Shown here: positions 19,909 to 29,261 of the stretch, in pieces | Layout: every line of letters starts with the position of its first letter | Position numbering within the stretch: position 1 is the first letter of the stretch | Source: Thiomicrospira sp. XS5 | GTDB lineage: Bacteria > Pseudomonadota > Gammaproteobacteria > Thiomicrospirales > Thiomicrospiraceae | NCBI RefSeq assembly: GCF_001507555.1 | Contig: NZ_LQBO01000001.1 | Location: 1,736,001 to 1,800,000, forward strand | Reading direction: 5' to 3' | Length of the DNA: 64,000 nt | Notes under the pieces: model-generated | Told to the model about the DNA's origin: nothing | Database searches by the model: none | The model's input: only the letters and a program-made list of their open reading frames with translations | Translations under genes and position numbers: made by a program

Positions 19909-21384
19909 TTATCCCAAGAAACTGAGAATTTCCTGTTCGATCTGTTCTTTGTCGATCACGGTTTTCTGGGCAACGTCTTTATCGAACAACGCCGCAATCT
20001 GTTCCGGAATTTTGACCTTGGCTTTCTGGGAAATCATTTCCAAAGCCTCTTTATCATGTTCAAACGACTGCCCTGTCAACGCATCGGCAATGACCGGTGA
20101 GAACTTGGTCCATTCCGCCGTCGAATAGGCAATGGTTTTGATGGCCGTATCCTCACGACAGGTATCGTAAGCCTTAAAACAGGTCGCGGTGTGCGGGCAC
20201 ATCAAATACCCGGCCTCAAACGCCGCTCGAATGTAATCTTTGCCTTCCTGATCGGTACAGAAATCCGCCGCGAAAATCGCTTGAACCTGCTTCAACTCAT
20301 CGGCGGTCAACGCATAATATTTGTCGTTATCCAGCTTCAACATCAGTTCTTTGGTGCGTTCCGCGCCAAACAGGTCGAACAGAATACGTTCGATGTTCGA
20401 GGATTTTAGAATATCCATTGCCGGTGACGTGGTTGGAATGACTGAAGCGTCGCGCAGATCGTACTCACCGGTTTTAATGAATTTGGTGAGGACATTGTTT
20501 TGGTTCGATGCAATGTGAATCTGTTTGACCGGCAAGCCCATTTTGTAAGCGTAATAACCGCCCAACGCATTCCCAAAGTTGCCGCTCGGCACATTCAAAT
20601 ACACCAAATCACCCAATTCAATGGCCTTTTGGCGAATCAATTCCAAATAGCTGTGGATGTGATAAATGGTCTGGAAAATAATGCGCCCGAAATTGACGGA
20701 GTTGGCCGCCGACAAGGAAATGTGGTTTTCATTCAGCTTATCGCGGAAGGTATCCGATACCAATAGGGTTTTCAAAGCGGTCTGAGCATCGTCAAAATCG
20801 CCGTGAATCCCGATGACTTTCAAGTTATCGGCGTCTTCGGTCACCATCTGCAAACGCTGCACGTCCGAAGTGCCGCCGTCTGGGTACAAACACGCCACTT
20901 GCACATTATCACGGTTCTTGAAGGTTTCCAGTGCCGCCGGGCCGGTATCGCCGCTGGTGGCGGCCAGAATCAAGTATTTATCACCATTCGTCTGTGCAAC
21001 CGATGACAGCACTTTGCCGAACGGCTGCAACGCCATGTCCTTAAAGGCACGCGTCGGGCCGTGGTACAGTTCACTCACATAAAGATCGTCGTATACTTTG
21101 ACCACCGGCACGGGATTTTTCGGGTCATCGAACGCATCGTATAATGACAGCGCTTCATCGATCACCTTTTCGTCGATATCCACTTCGAACATCGCCAAAA
21201 CCGCTTTGGCCAGGGTTTTATAATCGGACCCGGCATGTTGCTGCAAAAAATCCAACCCAAAATGCGGCAGACTTTCCGGCGAATAAATGCCGCCAAAAGA
21301 AGACATCGGGCTTAAAATCGCTTGAGAGAACGTAATCGACTCGGGTCTTTGACCGTCGTTACCGCGGGTTTCGATAAATTTCAT
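19909..21384 (-). CDS. thrC: Threonine synthase
   Basis: The 491-residue protein starts with the threonine-synthase landmark ETRGNDGQ..ITFSQAI and carries the PLP lysine in RAFKDMALQPFG, plus LAATSGDTGPAA and VPSGNFGNALGGYYA for phosphate binding. It converts O-phosphohomoserine to threonine. At 491 residues it is the longer type, compared with about 430 in E. coli. Homoserine dehydrogenase lies 1.2 kb upstream on the same strand; homoserine kinase is not in the window. TATAAT lies about 40 bases upstream of the ATG. Confidence 0.93.
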   Translation of the reverse strand: MKFIETRGNDGQRPESITFSQAILSPMSSFGGIYSPESLPHFGLDFLQQHAGSDYKTLAKAVLAMFEVDIDEKVIDEALSLYDAFDDPKNPVPVVKVYDDLYVSELYHGPTRAFKDMALQPFGKVLSSVAQTNGDKYLILAATSGDTGPAALETFKNRDNVQVACLYPDGGTSDVQRLQMVTEDADNLKVIGIHGDFDDAQTALKTLLVSDTFRDKLNENHISLSAANSVNFGRIIFQTIYHIHSYLELIRQKAIELGDLVYLNVPSGNFGNALGGYYAYKMGLPVKQIHIASNQNNVLTKFIKTGEYDLRDASVIPTTSPAMDILKSSNIERILFDLFGAERTKELMLKLDNDKYYALTADELKQVQAIFAADFCTDQEGKDYIRAAFEAGYLMCPHTATCFKAYDTCREDTAIKTIAYSTAEWTKFSPVIADALTGQSFEHDKEALEMISQKAKVKIPEQIAALFDKDVAQKTVIDKEQIEQEILSFLG

Positions 21385-21422
21385 ACAGTTTCCAGTGAAT
21401 ATCAGTTCGTAAATAACGGCAG

Positions 21423-21428
21423 ATTATA
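21423..21428 (-). promoter_or_regulatory. -10 element for thrC
   Basis: Perfect TATAAT on the minus strand after a TTTTTG run; the -35 is not clear. Confidence 0.45.
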
Positions 21429-21464
21429 CAAAAATTCGGTCGCAAAATCCCGATTATGCACTGC

Positions 21465-22514
21465 CTATAGCCGCGTAATCGGTTTCTTACGTCGCCAAAA
21501 GCGGCGTAAATGTTTTGGCTTGAGATGATAGCGTTTTGAGTGACCGACATCGATGAATAACGAATCGATGTACTGGTCTTTCAATGCTTGTAAGAGCGGC
21601 TGGAACCAATTATTCTCCAAGCTTTGCAATCGCGCCAGCCACTCCGCTTGAGTTTGCTGTCCCGCCGTTGGCGTGGCCAAATGCACCAAATGATGTGCGG
21701 CCGCCTCTGGCGTCCGCAACGCGGATGTCGACCAGGCCTGGTAGTTTTCAGGTTCATCGCTCAACTGGGCCTGTGATAGCTTGGCCACGCCCTGCAAATA
21801 AGTATTTTGCGACCACACCTGTGCCTGAGGGCGCGTTTCGATACGGCTAGGATCCAGGCACCCTTCTCCCCAGAACCACAAGCTGTTAATTTCCGGCCAA
21901 CCACGTTCACGACGGGCTTCATTGACCGGATGTGTGAAAAACAGCATTTGCGCTTCATTCATCAATTGACGCCAATAACCGGCGGCATTGCCTTTGGGAT
22001 AATACGGATTAATGTTTTGATACGCCGCTTGTGGCATCGGGGTGGATTGGAGATCCACGGGTTGAGCAATGCGCAAATACCAATCGGTTGCATCGCCGTA
22101 TTCCAACTGAACGCCGTCCTCGGCAAAGTGCGCATTAAACGCGGATAATAAAGCCCGAGACTCGTCCTCGGTAATCGCCAGATCGGTCGGCGGGATCATC
22201 ACCAACGTATCGCGATCGGGAATGACTTGGCAGGGTTCGGCACGCAACCAAAAAGCTTGCGGGTCATAATCCGGCAATTGCATGGCCGCCATCACCGTGG
22301 CAACTGGTAAGGTGTGTGTTTGGTGAAAAAGGTAACTGGCCGTTTGATGGAAGGTTTGCGCTTTGGCCGGAAAGGCATCGGCGCGGGATAACAGTGTCCG
22401 CAACCCTGGCAAACTCAAGGCGTTTACATCCGCTTCCGGAAGCTCGGACGCAGACGATAAAGGCGCCAGTAGGTCCGGCATCCAAAGCGTGACCGCTTTT
22501 GCTTGAGAAGCCAT
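21465..22514 (-). CDS. RpfE-type phosphoglycerate-mutase-like protein
   Basis: The 349-residue protein shows VTLWMPDLLAPL at the start, MNEAQMLFFTHPVNEAR and the signature SLWFWGEG, as in the RpfE/cofactor-independent phosphoglycerate-mutase-related proteins often found beside recJ in Gammaproteobacteria. No demonstrated reaction is known to me. The family assignment is from memory of these motifs. A palindrome copy is read YQAWS. It sits between hom and thrC but is not obviously a threonine gene. Confidence 0.6.
   Translation of the reverse strand: MASQAKAVTLWMPDLLAPLSSASELPEADVNALSLPGLRTLLSRADAFPAKAQTFHQTASYLFHQTHTLPVATVMAAMQLPDYDPQAFWLRAEPCQVIPDRDTLVMIPPTDLAITEDESRALLSAFNAHFAEDGVQLEYGDATDWYLRIAQPVDLQSTPMPQAAYQNINPYYPKGNAAGYWRQLMNEAQMLFFTHPVNEARRERGWPEINSLWFWGEGCLDPSRIETRPQAQVWSQNTYLQGVAKLSQAQLSDEPENYQAWSTSALRTPEAAAHHLVHLATPTAGQQTQAEWLARLQSLENNWFQPLLQALKDQYIDSLFIDVGHSKRYHLKPKHLRRFWRRKKPITRL
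21731..21742. repeat. CCAGGCCTGG palindrome copy 8
   Basis: The core is at 21732-21741, extended to 12 bp (ACC..GGT). It is inside the RpfE-like gene, read Gln-Ala-Trp, with right flank TAGTTTT. Confidence 0.9.
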
Positions 22515-22584
22515 AAAACGAAAAATCCTTTTTGACAGAGAAGAGCTGGAAACCCCAACCGGCCATCTGGCCGGTTAAAAAGCG

Positions 22585-23907
22585 TTAATCCAGTGCGCCG
22601 ACGCGAATGCGCATGATATTACCGTCAATGGCTTCCATGGCTTCCAGCTTTTGAATCGCTTGGTCGACATCGGACTCTTTCACTTCATTGGTAATGATGA
22701 CCACCGTTGCATCGTCCGGGTTTTGAGAGGACGGTTCCTGATGCAATAATTCGATATTAATGTGATGCTCGGCCAGTGTGGCGCTCAATTCAGCCAACAC
22801 GCCTGCGTTGTCTTTCGCGAAACATCTCAAGTAATATGCCGAATTAATGTCCGTAATCGGCATCACCGGTGCCGACTCCAACGCACCCAACGCAAAGCCT
22901 AGGCCAGGCACTCGGTCCGCCACCGGCTGATGTTCGGCGCGAATCAAATCGATAATATCCGCCACCACGGCGCTAGCCGTTGGGCCGGCGCCCGCGCCTG
23001 GGCCGTAATACATGGTTGGGCCAACATGGTCGCCACTGACCATCACCGCGTTCATCACGCCGTTCACTTGTGCCAACAAAACGGACTTAGACACTAAGGT
23101 TGGGTGAACACGTAGGGAGAAGCCGTCCTCGGCACGGTTGGCAATCCCCAAGTGTTTGATTTCATAGCCCAGCTGATCGGCGAAACGAATGTCTTCCGCC
23201 GTCACTTGGCTAATGCCCTCGGTAAACACGCCGTCAAATTGCAGTTTAATGCCAAAAGCGATGGAAGCCAGAATGGCCAATTTATGCGCGGCGTCAATGC
23301 CTTCAACGTCGAATGTTGGATCGGCTTCGGCATAACCCAGTTCCTGAGCCGTTTTCAATACTTTGGCAAAATCCGCGCCGGGTTTTTTCATTTCCGTCAA
23401 AATGTAATTGCCGGTGCCGTTGATAATACCGGCGACCCATTCAATTTGGTTTCCGGCCAAGCCTTCACGCAAGGCTTTGATAATCGGAATGCCACCGGCC
23501 ACGGCGGCTTCATAAGCAATCGAAACGCCTTTTTGGGCGGCCAATTCAAACAGTTCGTTGCCGTGTTCAGCAATCAACGCTTTGTTAGCCGTTACAACGG
23601 ATTTCCCATTCGCGATGGCGGTTTCAATACATGTTTTCGCAAGCGTTGTGCCCCCCATCAGCTCGACAACCAAGTCGACATCCGGGTTATTCACCACGTC
23701 CAGCGGTTGATCCGTCATAATGGCTCCATCCACTTCGACGGCACGTTTGCGATTTAAGTCGCGTACCGCAATGTGAATGATTTGAATGGAAACATCACCG
23801 CCCAACCGACGTTTGATCTCAGACAGGGTGTTTTGCAAAATAGTGGCTGTGCCACCACCAACGGTTCCGAACCCCAACAAACCTAACTTAACTTGCTTCA
23901 CGCTCAC
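22585..23907 (-). CDS. hom: Homoserine dehydrogenase
   Basis: The 440-residue monofunctional enzyme has the NAD(P) fold GLLGFGTVGGG at the N-terminus, a catalytic domain with NGTGNYIL and GYAEADPTFDVEGIDAAHK (catalytic Lys), and a C-terminal ACT domain (from about residue 355) for threonine feedback. It reduces aspartate semialdehyde to homoserine, feeding thrC. It sits 7 bases downstream of alaC, so the two are one transcription unit. Confidence 0.96.
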   Translation of the reverse strand: MSVKQVKLGLLGFGTVGGGTATILQNTLSEIKRRLGGDVSIQIIHIAVRDLNRKRAVEVDGAIMTDQPLDVVNNPDVDLVVELMGGTTLAKTCIETAIANGKSVVTANKALIAEHGNELFELAAQKGVSIAYEAAVAGGIPIIKALREGLAGNQIEWVAGIINGTGNYILTEMKKPGADFAKVLKTAQELGYAEADPTFDVEGIDAAHKLAILASIAFGIKLQFDGVFTEGISQVTAEDIRFADQLGYEIKHLGIANRAEDGFSLRVHPTLVSKSVLLAQVNGVMNAVMVSGDHVGPTMYYGPGAGAGPTASAVVADIIDLIRAEHQPVADRVPGLGFALGALESAPVMPITDINSAYYLRCFAKDNAGVLAELSATLAEHHINIELLHQEPSSQNPDDATVVIITNEVKESDVDQAIQKLEAMEAIDGNIMRIRVGALD

Positions 23908-23914
23908 TCCACAC

Positions 23915-25111
23915 TTATTTTACGTTGATCAATCCGTCTTTTCGGAACATATCCCGAATACCACGAATCGCCTGACGAGTACGATGTTCATTTTCAATCA
24001 AACCGAAACGCACATGATCGTCGCCATAATCACCGAAACCGATCCCCGGTGAGACCGCGACCTTGGCGTCGGTCAACAATTTTTTAGAAAACTCCAGCGA
24101 CCCCATATCCCGATACGCTTCCGGAATCGGCGCCCAAACAAACATGGTCGCTTTCGGCGGCTCGACTTCCCAGCCAATACTGTTCAGCCCCTGACACAAG
24201 ACGTCACGACGGGAAAGATACATATCGCTGATTTCCTGCACACAATCCTGAGGCCCTTCCAAGGCTGCAATGGCCGCCACTTGAATCGGCGTAAAGGTAC
24301 CATAATCCAAATAGGATTTCATGCGTTTAAGCGCGTTCACCAACTCCGGATTCCCGACCATGAAGCCGACACGCCAGCCCGGCATGTTATAACTCTTCGA
24401 CAGCGTGTAAAACTCAACGGCAATGTCTTTGGCCCCTTCCACTTGAAGAATCGAGGGCGCGCGATAACCGTCAAAGACAATGTCGGCATAGGCCAAATCG
24501 TGAATTACCCAGATATCGTGTTCCTTCGCGATGGCGACGACTTTTTCAAAGAATTCCAAATCCACCGTTTGCGTGGTTGGGTTCCCCGGGAAGTTCAATA
24601 CCAACATTTTCGGTGTTGGCCAGGACTCTTTAATGGCTTTTTCCAATTCTTCAAAGAAGTCGACGTCCGGCGTCATGCGTACATGGCGAATATCGGCACC
24701 GGCAATGACAAAACCGTAAGGGTGGATTGGGTAAGCCGGGTTCGGGACAAGAACCGTGTCCCCTTTATCGACGGTGGCCAACGCCAAGTGCGCCAGCCCT
24801 TCTTTCGAACCGATGGTGACGACTGCTTCCGTGTCCATATCCAAATCAACGTCAAATTTCGTTTTGTACCAGTTGCAGATGGCTTTGCGCAGGCGCGGAA
24901 TGCCTTGGGAAACGGAATAACGGTGAGTGCCTTCACGCTGCACCACTTCGATGAGTTTGTCGACGATGTGTTTTGGGGTGTCCTGATCCGGATTCCCCAT
25001 CCCGAAGTCAATGATGTCTTCGCCACGACGCCGCGCTTCGGCTTTTAGGTCTCCGACGATATTGAATACATAGGGAGGAAGTCGTTTGATTCTTTGAAAG
25101 TCGCCAGTCAC
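23915..25111 (-). CDS. alaC: Class I aminotransferase, alanine-forming (AlaC type)
   Basis: The 398-residue protein is a PLP-dependent fold-type I aminotransferase with the PLP lysine in [15 protein letters not shown] and the substrate-binding Arg near [10 protein letters not shown]. Strong likeness to AlaC/AlaT-type enzymes that make alanine from pyruvate; coupling to hom is common in Proteobacteria, where this gene is also annotated as alanine transaminase. A TTGACG-16-TATCAT promoter about 235 bases upstream would give a long leader. Confidence 0.85.
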   Translation of the reverse strand: MTGDFQRIKRLPPYVFNIVGDLKAEARRRGEDIIDFGMGNPDQDTPKHIVDKLIEVVQREGTHRYSVSQGIPRLRKAICNWYKTKFDVDLDMDTEAVVTIGSKEGLAHLALATVDKGDTVLVPNPAYPIHPYGFVIAGADIRHVRMTPDVDFFEELEKAIKESWPTPKMLVLNFPGNPTTQTVDLEFFEKVVAIAKEHDIWVIHDLAYADIVFDGYRAPSILQVEGAKDIAVEFYTLSKSYNMPGWRVGFMVGNPELVNALKRMKSYLDYGTFTPIQVAAIAALEGPQDCVQEISDMYLSRRDVLCQGLNSIGWEVEPPKATMFVWAPIPEAYRDMGSLEFSKKLLTDAKVAVSPGIGFGDYGDDHVRFGLIENEHRTRQAIRGIRDMFRKDGLINVK

Positions 25112-25351
25112 TGAGTGTTTAACCTTTAAATTGGTTCTGCCAAAGCGGGGCCTTGCCTTCGGTTTTTTTCAGAAACGAGACTCTCCTTGTCTAGAACAAC
25201 AGCAAAAATGCGCTTATCCGTGATTTTTCAGGATGTGTCAGACAAAACAGACGATTTTGAAACCTCGAAACATCAAAGCACACACTCACAATTTCACTGT
25301 GCGAACTTTGCGGCTCCTAAAGCAGAAAGTGTAATGAGATTTAGTCTGTTT

Positions 25352-25379
25352 ATGATACAGAAACATTTTTTTTCGTCAA
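25352..25379 (-). promoter_or_regulatory. Sigma-70 promoter for alaC-hom
   Basis: Minus strand TTGACG (25374-25379), 16 bases including an A8 tract, TATCAT (25352-25357). Confidence 0.55.
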
Positions 25380-25391
25380 TTGAAATGTCGG

Positions 25392-25397
25392 TATAAT
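25392..25397 (+). promoter_or_regulatory. -10 element for the MTH938-family gene
   Basis: Perfect TATAAT 32 bases before the ATG; the -35 is weak. It overlaps the alaC promoter region, so the two may compete. Confidence 0.5.
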
Positions 25398-25429
25398 TCG
25401 TGGTAAAAAGCGACTGAAGGAGCCAAACT

Positions 25430-25813
25430 ATGAAATTTACCGAACATCGAGATTCCAACATTCTTTCAGTCAAGAAATATCAACCAGGCCTGGTCAAAAT
25501 CAATGATATCGAAGTGCAGGGTAGCTGCTTTTTAAATCAGCACGAGTTGGTGACGGACTGGGCTTGCCGTAGCTTGAATGAATTGAATGAAAGCCATCTT
25601 CAGGCCGTGTTTTCATTGCAGCCGGAAGTCATTATTTTGGGCACCGGCGAAACCCAGCAATTTCCGGCCCCCAAATTGTTCGCGTTCTGCACTCAAAACG
25701 GTATTGGCCTGGAAGTCATGGATAACGCGGCCGCTTGTCGAACCTACAATGTTCTGACTACGGAAGACCGCGAAGTCGCCTTAGCATTGATTATGGAGTC
25801 CGCTCCGGCCTGA
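25430..25813 (+). CDS. MTH938/NDUFAF3-like domain protein
   Basis: The 127-residue protein is a single MTH938-like (DUF498) domain: repeated beta strands, ILGTGETQQFPAP in the middle, VMDNAAACRTYNVLTTEDR near the end, and a last helix EVALALIME. The family includes the mitochondrial complex I assembly factor NDUFAF3; the bacterial role is unproven. AAGGAGCC precedes the ATG. A palindrome copy is read Pro-Gly-Leu. Confidence 0.8.
   Translation: MKFTEHRDSNILSVKKYQPGLVKINDIEVQGSCFLNQHELVTDWACRSLNELNESHLQAVFSLQPEVIILGTGETQQFPAPKLFAFCTQNGIGLEVMDNAAACRTYNVLTTEDREVALALIMESAPA
25483..25494. repeat. CCAGGCCTGG palindrome copy 9
   Basis: The core is at 25484-25493, extended to 12 bp (ACC..GGT). Read Pro-Gly-Leu; followed by TCAAAATCA. 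Confidence 0.9.
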
Positions 25814-25862
25814 GCCTTTTTGAATGGGTAGAGAATGGACTGGCTGCGGCGGTTAGAGTTCT

Positions 25863-26564
25863 TTAGAACAGTTTTTTAATGTCAATTTTACGGCCTCGGT
25901 AACGGGCTTCGACATAAAGTTCGGGCTTTTTCACCGTGCCGGTTTGGCCAATCGTTGCGATTAACTGCCCCTGCTTCACCCGCTGCCCTTCTTTGACCTG
26001 CAACGAATCGTTGTGCGCATACACCGTTAAGTGCTCAGAGTCATGCTTGATTACGACCATATTGCCATACTGACGAATACCGTTACCGGCATACACGACT
26101 TTACCGGCGGCCACAGCATAGACCCCGTCACCGATCCCGCCATAGATGCGCAGACTGTTAAAGCCAGAGGCATCCTTGACGTATTCGTATTTCAGCTTCT
26201 TTTTAACCGGCCAACTGAAATTCGCCTTTTGATAGGCACTGGAAGACGAGGATGTTGTCGGCGCTCGACGGGATGTCGAACGATGGCTCGATGCACCGCT
26301 TGGAATCGTTAACTCTTGTTTCACATACAAGGTATAAGGCGGCACCAAACGATTCCTATCCGCCAGGGCCATCATATCCACATTGCAACGTGCCGCGATT
26401 TCACTCAGCGTATCACCGCTGCGCACCACATAGACAGCATCGCAACCGGACATGTCATCAAAATAGGCGCGACTGCCCGCCTCGCCACGATACCTTGCCG
26501 GCGCACAGGCGGTAATCAACAACACCACTTCCATCAGCAATAACCCGACAAGTGTTTGCTTCAT
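25863..26564 (-). CDS. nlpD: NlpD-like lipoprotein (LysM + degenerate M23 domain)
   Basis: The 233-residue protein has a lipoprotein signal with lipobox LITAC (Cys20), a LysM domain at about residues 44-87 (YVVRSGDTLSEIAA), a Ser-rich linker, and a C-terminal LytM/M23 domain. The usual zinc ligands are missing: the first motif reads YGGIGDG instead of H-G-D, and the last H-x-H is LYVEA. It is thus a non-catalytic activator like E. coli NlpD, which switches on AmiC. It shares the strand of yqaA, pcm and surE; rpoS does not follow it. Confidence 0.85.
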   Translation of the reverse strand: MKQTLVGLLLMEVVLLITACAPARYRGEAGSRAYFDDMSGCDAVYVVRSGDTLSEIAARCNVDMMALADRNRLVPPYTLYVKQELTIPSGASSHRSTSRRAPTTSSSSSAYQKANFSWPVKKKLKYEYVKDASGFNSLRIYGGIGDGVYAVAAGKVVYAGNGIRQYGNMVVIKHDSEHLTVYAHNDSLQVKEGQRVKQGQLIATIGQTGTVKKPELYVEARYRGRKIDIKKLF

Positions 26565-26580
26565 GACGCGACAAAAACCC

Positions 26581-27153
26581 TTACAGTTGTTTGATTAAAA
26601 GATAAACGACCACCAATAGGATTAAACCATAACCGATCCAATCAATGTATTGACGAATCTTGGATTCATAGCGTTCACCACCGATTTTCATCAAGGCCGC
26701 AACCAAAAAAAACCGTGCGCCACGGCCGACAAACGACGCCAGAATAAACGGTAATAACGCCATATTAGTGGCTCCGGCGGAAATGGTAAAGAGCTTGTAG
26801 GGAATCGGACTGAACCCGGCCAAGAAAACAATCCAGACACCGTATTCATCGAAAAACCCTTCGATGGTTCGATATTTATCAACGTAGTTGACCGACTCTA
26901 ACAACGGCCAGATCGCTTCCAACATCCAATAACCGATGGCGTACCCTAATAGCCCGCCCAGCAGCGATGTAATGGTGGTGATCCAGGCAAAAAAATAGGC
27001 CCGATTCGGTTGAGACAAACTCATTGGCATCAACATCACGTCGGGTGGAATCGGGAAAAAAGAAGCTTCGGCAAAACTCATCCCGCCGAGGTACCACGGG
27101 GCTTTAGGGTGTTTCGACCACAAAAGGGTCTTATCGTACAATCGGCGGAACAA
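26581..27153 (-). CDS. yqaA: YqaA/DedA-family membrane protein
   Basis: The 190-residue protein has about four membrane segments and the DedA core: FFPIPPDVMLMPMS, then GYAIGYWM, and AGFSPIPYKLFTISAG with the conserved glycine-proline pair. It belongs to the short YqaA branch of the SNARE-associated/VTT superfamily. DedA relatives flip or transport lipid carriers; the substrate here is unknown. It lies in a same-strand run between pcm and nlpD. Confidence 0.82.
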   Translation of the reverse strand: MFRRLYDKTLLWSKHPKAPWYLGGMSFAEASFFPIPPDVMLMPMSLSQPNRAYFFAWITTITSLLGGLLGYAIGYWMLEAIWPLLESVNYVDKYRTIEGFFDEYGVWIVFLAGFSPIPYKLFTISAGATNMALLPFILASFVGRGARFFLVAALMKIGGERYESKIRQYIDWIGYGLILLVVVYLLIKQL

Positions 27154-27204
27154 GGTGCATCCTTTGCATAAAGTTTATTGAAATACGTTTTTAGAGGGTG
27201 TCAT

Positions 27205-27906
27205 TTACGTTTCGATACCCGTCAACATAGGGACAAACATAACCGGCCCCAGGTAATCTTCGGTATAGCCGGTTTCGGTTTTGGTAAAGCCGAATAAGCC
27301 CTGCTCGGTTCCGCCAATCGGCATCACCAAACGACCGCCAACCCTCAGCTGATCAAGTAACTCCTGTGGCACCGATTCCGGCGAGGCCGCACACACAATA
27401 CCATCAAACGGAGCCTCCGCCGGAATTCCCCAAAAACCATCCGCCACACTGGCGTGGACATTGTCCAGGCTTAACCGCTTCAATACCTGTTGCGCGCGGT
27501 GCAATAATGGTTCAATGCGTTCCACACTGTACACTTCGTCCACCAATAAGGCCAATATCGCCGCCTGATACCCCGAACCGGTCCCGACATCCAGTACCTT
27601 ATGCAAAGGCCCCCCCGCCAGCAACCAAGAGGTCATTTTCGCCACCACCCAGGGCTGGGAAATGGTCTGACCGTGACCGATTGGTAAAGCCGTGTCTTCA
27701 TAGGCACGCGAGGCCATGGCTTCATCAATGAATAAATGTCTGGGCGTCACCCGAATGGCGTTCAGAACCGCTTCATCCGTAATGCCCAAAGCCATCAAAC
27801 GTTCCACTAAACGGTTACGAGTGCGTTGTGATGTCATACCAACCCCCTGCGCTTCGAAATAAGCTTCATTAGGATATTCAATCGGTTGATTTAACAGTGT
27901 TTTCAT
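27205..27906 (-). CDS. pcm: Protein-L-isoaspartate O-methyltransferase
   Basis: The 233-residue protein holds the Pcm signatures: TPRHLFIDE, ALPIGHGQTISQPWVVA, the SAM motif VLDVGTGSGYQAAIL, and VGGRLVMPIGG. It methylates isoaspartyl residues to begin their repair, using SAM. The start at 27906 overlaps the surE stop by four bases (ATGA), a sign of translational coupling; an internal Met 23 codons later is possible. The surE-pcm-nlpD order is conserved in Gammaproteobacteria. Confidence 0.93.
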   Translation of the reverse strand: MKTLLNQPIEYPNEAYFEAQGVGMTSQRTRNRLVERLMALGITDEAVLNAIRVTPRHLFIDEAMASRAYEDTALPIGHGQTISQPWVVAKMTSWLLAGGPLHKVLDVGTGSGYQAAILALLVDEVYSVERIEPLLHRAQQVLKRLSLDNVHASVADGFWGIPAEAPFDGIVCAASPESVPQELLDQLRVGGRLVMPIGGTEQGLFGFTKTETGYTEDYLGPVMFVPMLTGIET

Positions 27907-28655
27907 TTATTTTCGTCAAACCAGCCTTTCAGTAAGGCCTGCATTTCATAATGGGTTAAATCGATTTTCAACGGCGTCACGGAGGCATACCCATTTTCAA
28001 CGGCATGGAAATCCGTTCCCTCCGAAGCGTCCTCGGCTTCACCAGCCGGCCCGACCCAGTAAATCGCTTTGCCGCGCGGATCCTTGGTGCGCACCACCTG
28101 TTCCGAACAGTGACGTTTGCCCTGCCGGGTAATCTGAATGCCTTTCAAGTCTTCAACCGGAATGTCCGGCACATTGATGTTCAAAATGGTGGATTTGTCC
28201 AACGGCAGTTTTTGAAAATCTTTGAACAGGCGCGTCACCACCTCCGCGGCCGTCTCAAAATGGCGATCCCCGCACAAAGACACCGCAATCGACGGTTTGC
28301 CTAAAAACCGCCCTTCTGTCGCCGCCGCAACCGTACCGGAATAGAGGACATCATCGCCCATATTCGCACCGGCATTAATCCCGGAAATCACCATTTCCGG
28401 TTGAAAGTCCAAGGCGCCATTTATGCCTAAGTGCACACAATCGGTCGGCGTGCCGTTCACGCTGTAAATCGCGTCTTCATGTTGATTAATTCGAAGCGGT
28501 TCCATCAAGGTCAGAGAGTTGCTGGCCGCACTGCGGTTTCGGTCCGGCGCAATAAGCCGAATATCGGAATGTACATTCAGACGATGCATGCATTGCCACA
28601 ACGCTCGAATGCCCGGAGCGTCATAGCCGTCATCGTTGGATAACAAGATTTTCAT
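27903..28655 (-). CDS. surE: 5'/3'-nucleotidase SurE
   Basis: The 250-residue protein begins MKILLSNDDGYDAPGI with the metal-binding Asp pair, followed by ALAPDRN-like IAPDRNRSAAS and GINAGANMGDDVLYSGTVAAA. It dephosphorylates nucleoside monophosphates. A minus-strand TATAAT lies about 50 bases upstream. It overlaps pcm by 4 bases. It is divergent from the smr gene. Confidence 0.95.
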   Translation of the reverse strand: MKILLSNDDGYDAPGIRALWQCMHRLNVHSDIRLIAPDRNRSAASNSLTLMEPLRINQHEDAIYSVNGTPTDCVHLGINGALDFQPEMVISGINAGANMGDDVLYSGTVAAATEGRFLGKPSIAVSLCGDRHFETAAEVVTRLFKDFQKLPLDKSTILNINVPDIPVEDLKGIQITRQGKRHCSEQVVRTKDPRGKAIYWVGPAGEAEDASEGTDFHAVENGYASVTPLKIDLTHYEMQALLKGWFDENK

Positions 28656-28705
28656 AACCTGCCTTGACTAAGGTAAAATAACAACTGTCCAGTTAGACCA
28701 TGTCA

Positions 28706-28711
28706 TTATAG
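28706..28711 (-). promoter_or_regulatory. -10 element for surE-pcm
   Basis: TATAAT on the minus strand; a weak -35 (TTCATC) at 17 bp would fall inside smr coding sequence. Confidence 0.4.
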
Positions 28712-28712
28712 T

Positions 28713-29258
28713 ATGTCTCACATTTCAGATGAAGATAAATCCCTCTTTGCGGAAGCCGTTCAGGGCACGCAAAAACTGAATCCGCGTAAAACCGTCGCAA
28801 CGGCTGCGCCGAAATCGCGGCCGTCCCTGCGTCACAAACGCCATTCGAATTCTCGTGAACCCGGTGAGCTGTTTCAGGAAAACGACCAGGCCTGGCCGTC
28901 TCGCGTGTCGGCATTTGAATACATTGAATACCAGCACCCAAATTGCTCGGCTCAGGATTTCAAGCGTCTGCGAAAAGGCGACTTCAAAACACGGTTCTGT
29001 CTGGACTTACACGGCTATACCGAATTGGAAGCCGAAAAAGCGCTGGAACACTTTATCCACGAGGCACTGCAAAGCCAAGCCCGCTATTTAATGATCGTGC
29101 ATGGAAAAGGCTACCACTCGGAATCCGATTACCCAATCCTCAAAAACCTGGTGAACTACCGTTTACCGCAAATTCCCGATGTTCTGGGGTTTTGCAGCGC
29201 ACAGCCGAAAGACGGCGGCACCGGAGCCGTTTACGTGTTTTTGAAAAACCAACGCTAA
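28713..29258 (+). CDS. Smr-domain protein (SmrA/B-like)
   Basis: The 181-residue protein has a basic, poorly conserved N-terminal half and a C-terminal Smr domain with LDLHGYTELEA and IVHGKGYHSE, the two signatures of the nuclease-like Smr fold. E. coli SmrB cuts mRNA at collided ribosomes; whether this is SmrA or SmrB cannot be settled. It starts 57 bases from divergent surE and ends 3 bases before convergent ftsB. A palindrome is read DQAWP. Confidence 0.82.
   Translation: MSHISDEDKSLFAEAVQGTQKLNPRKTVATAAPKSRPSLRHKRHSNSREPGELFQENDQAWPSRVSAFEYIEYQHPNCSAQDFKRLRKGDFKTRFCLDLHGYTELEAEKALEHFIHEALQSQARYLMIVHGKGYHSESDYPILKNLVNYRLPQIPDVLGFCSAQPKDGGTGAVYVFLKNQR
28886..28895. repeat. CCAGGCCTGG palindrome copy 10
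   Basis: In the linker of the smr gene, read Gln-Ala-Trp. The T-tract is on the minus-strand side (TCGTTTTCC). Confidence 0.9.
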
Positions 29259-29261
29259 GCG

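Larger units (their letters stand above)
25112..25429. other. 318-base divergent region, alaC / MTH938
   Basis: No convincing gene. It holds overlapping divergent promoters at its right end and about 235 bases of untranslated alaC leader. The leader has GC-rich hairpin potential (around 25145-25165) but no clear terminator/antiterminator pair. Confidence 0.5.

Noticed and set aside
25238-25273. An 11-codon leader peptide (MFRGFKIVCFV) in the alaC leader
   Set aside because: No ribosome site and no run of regulatory codons such as Thr, Ile or Ala.
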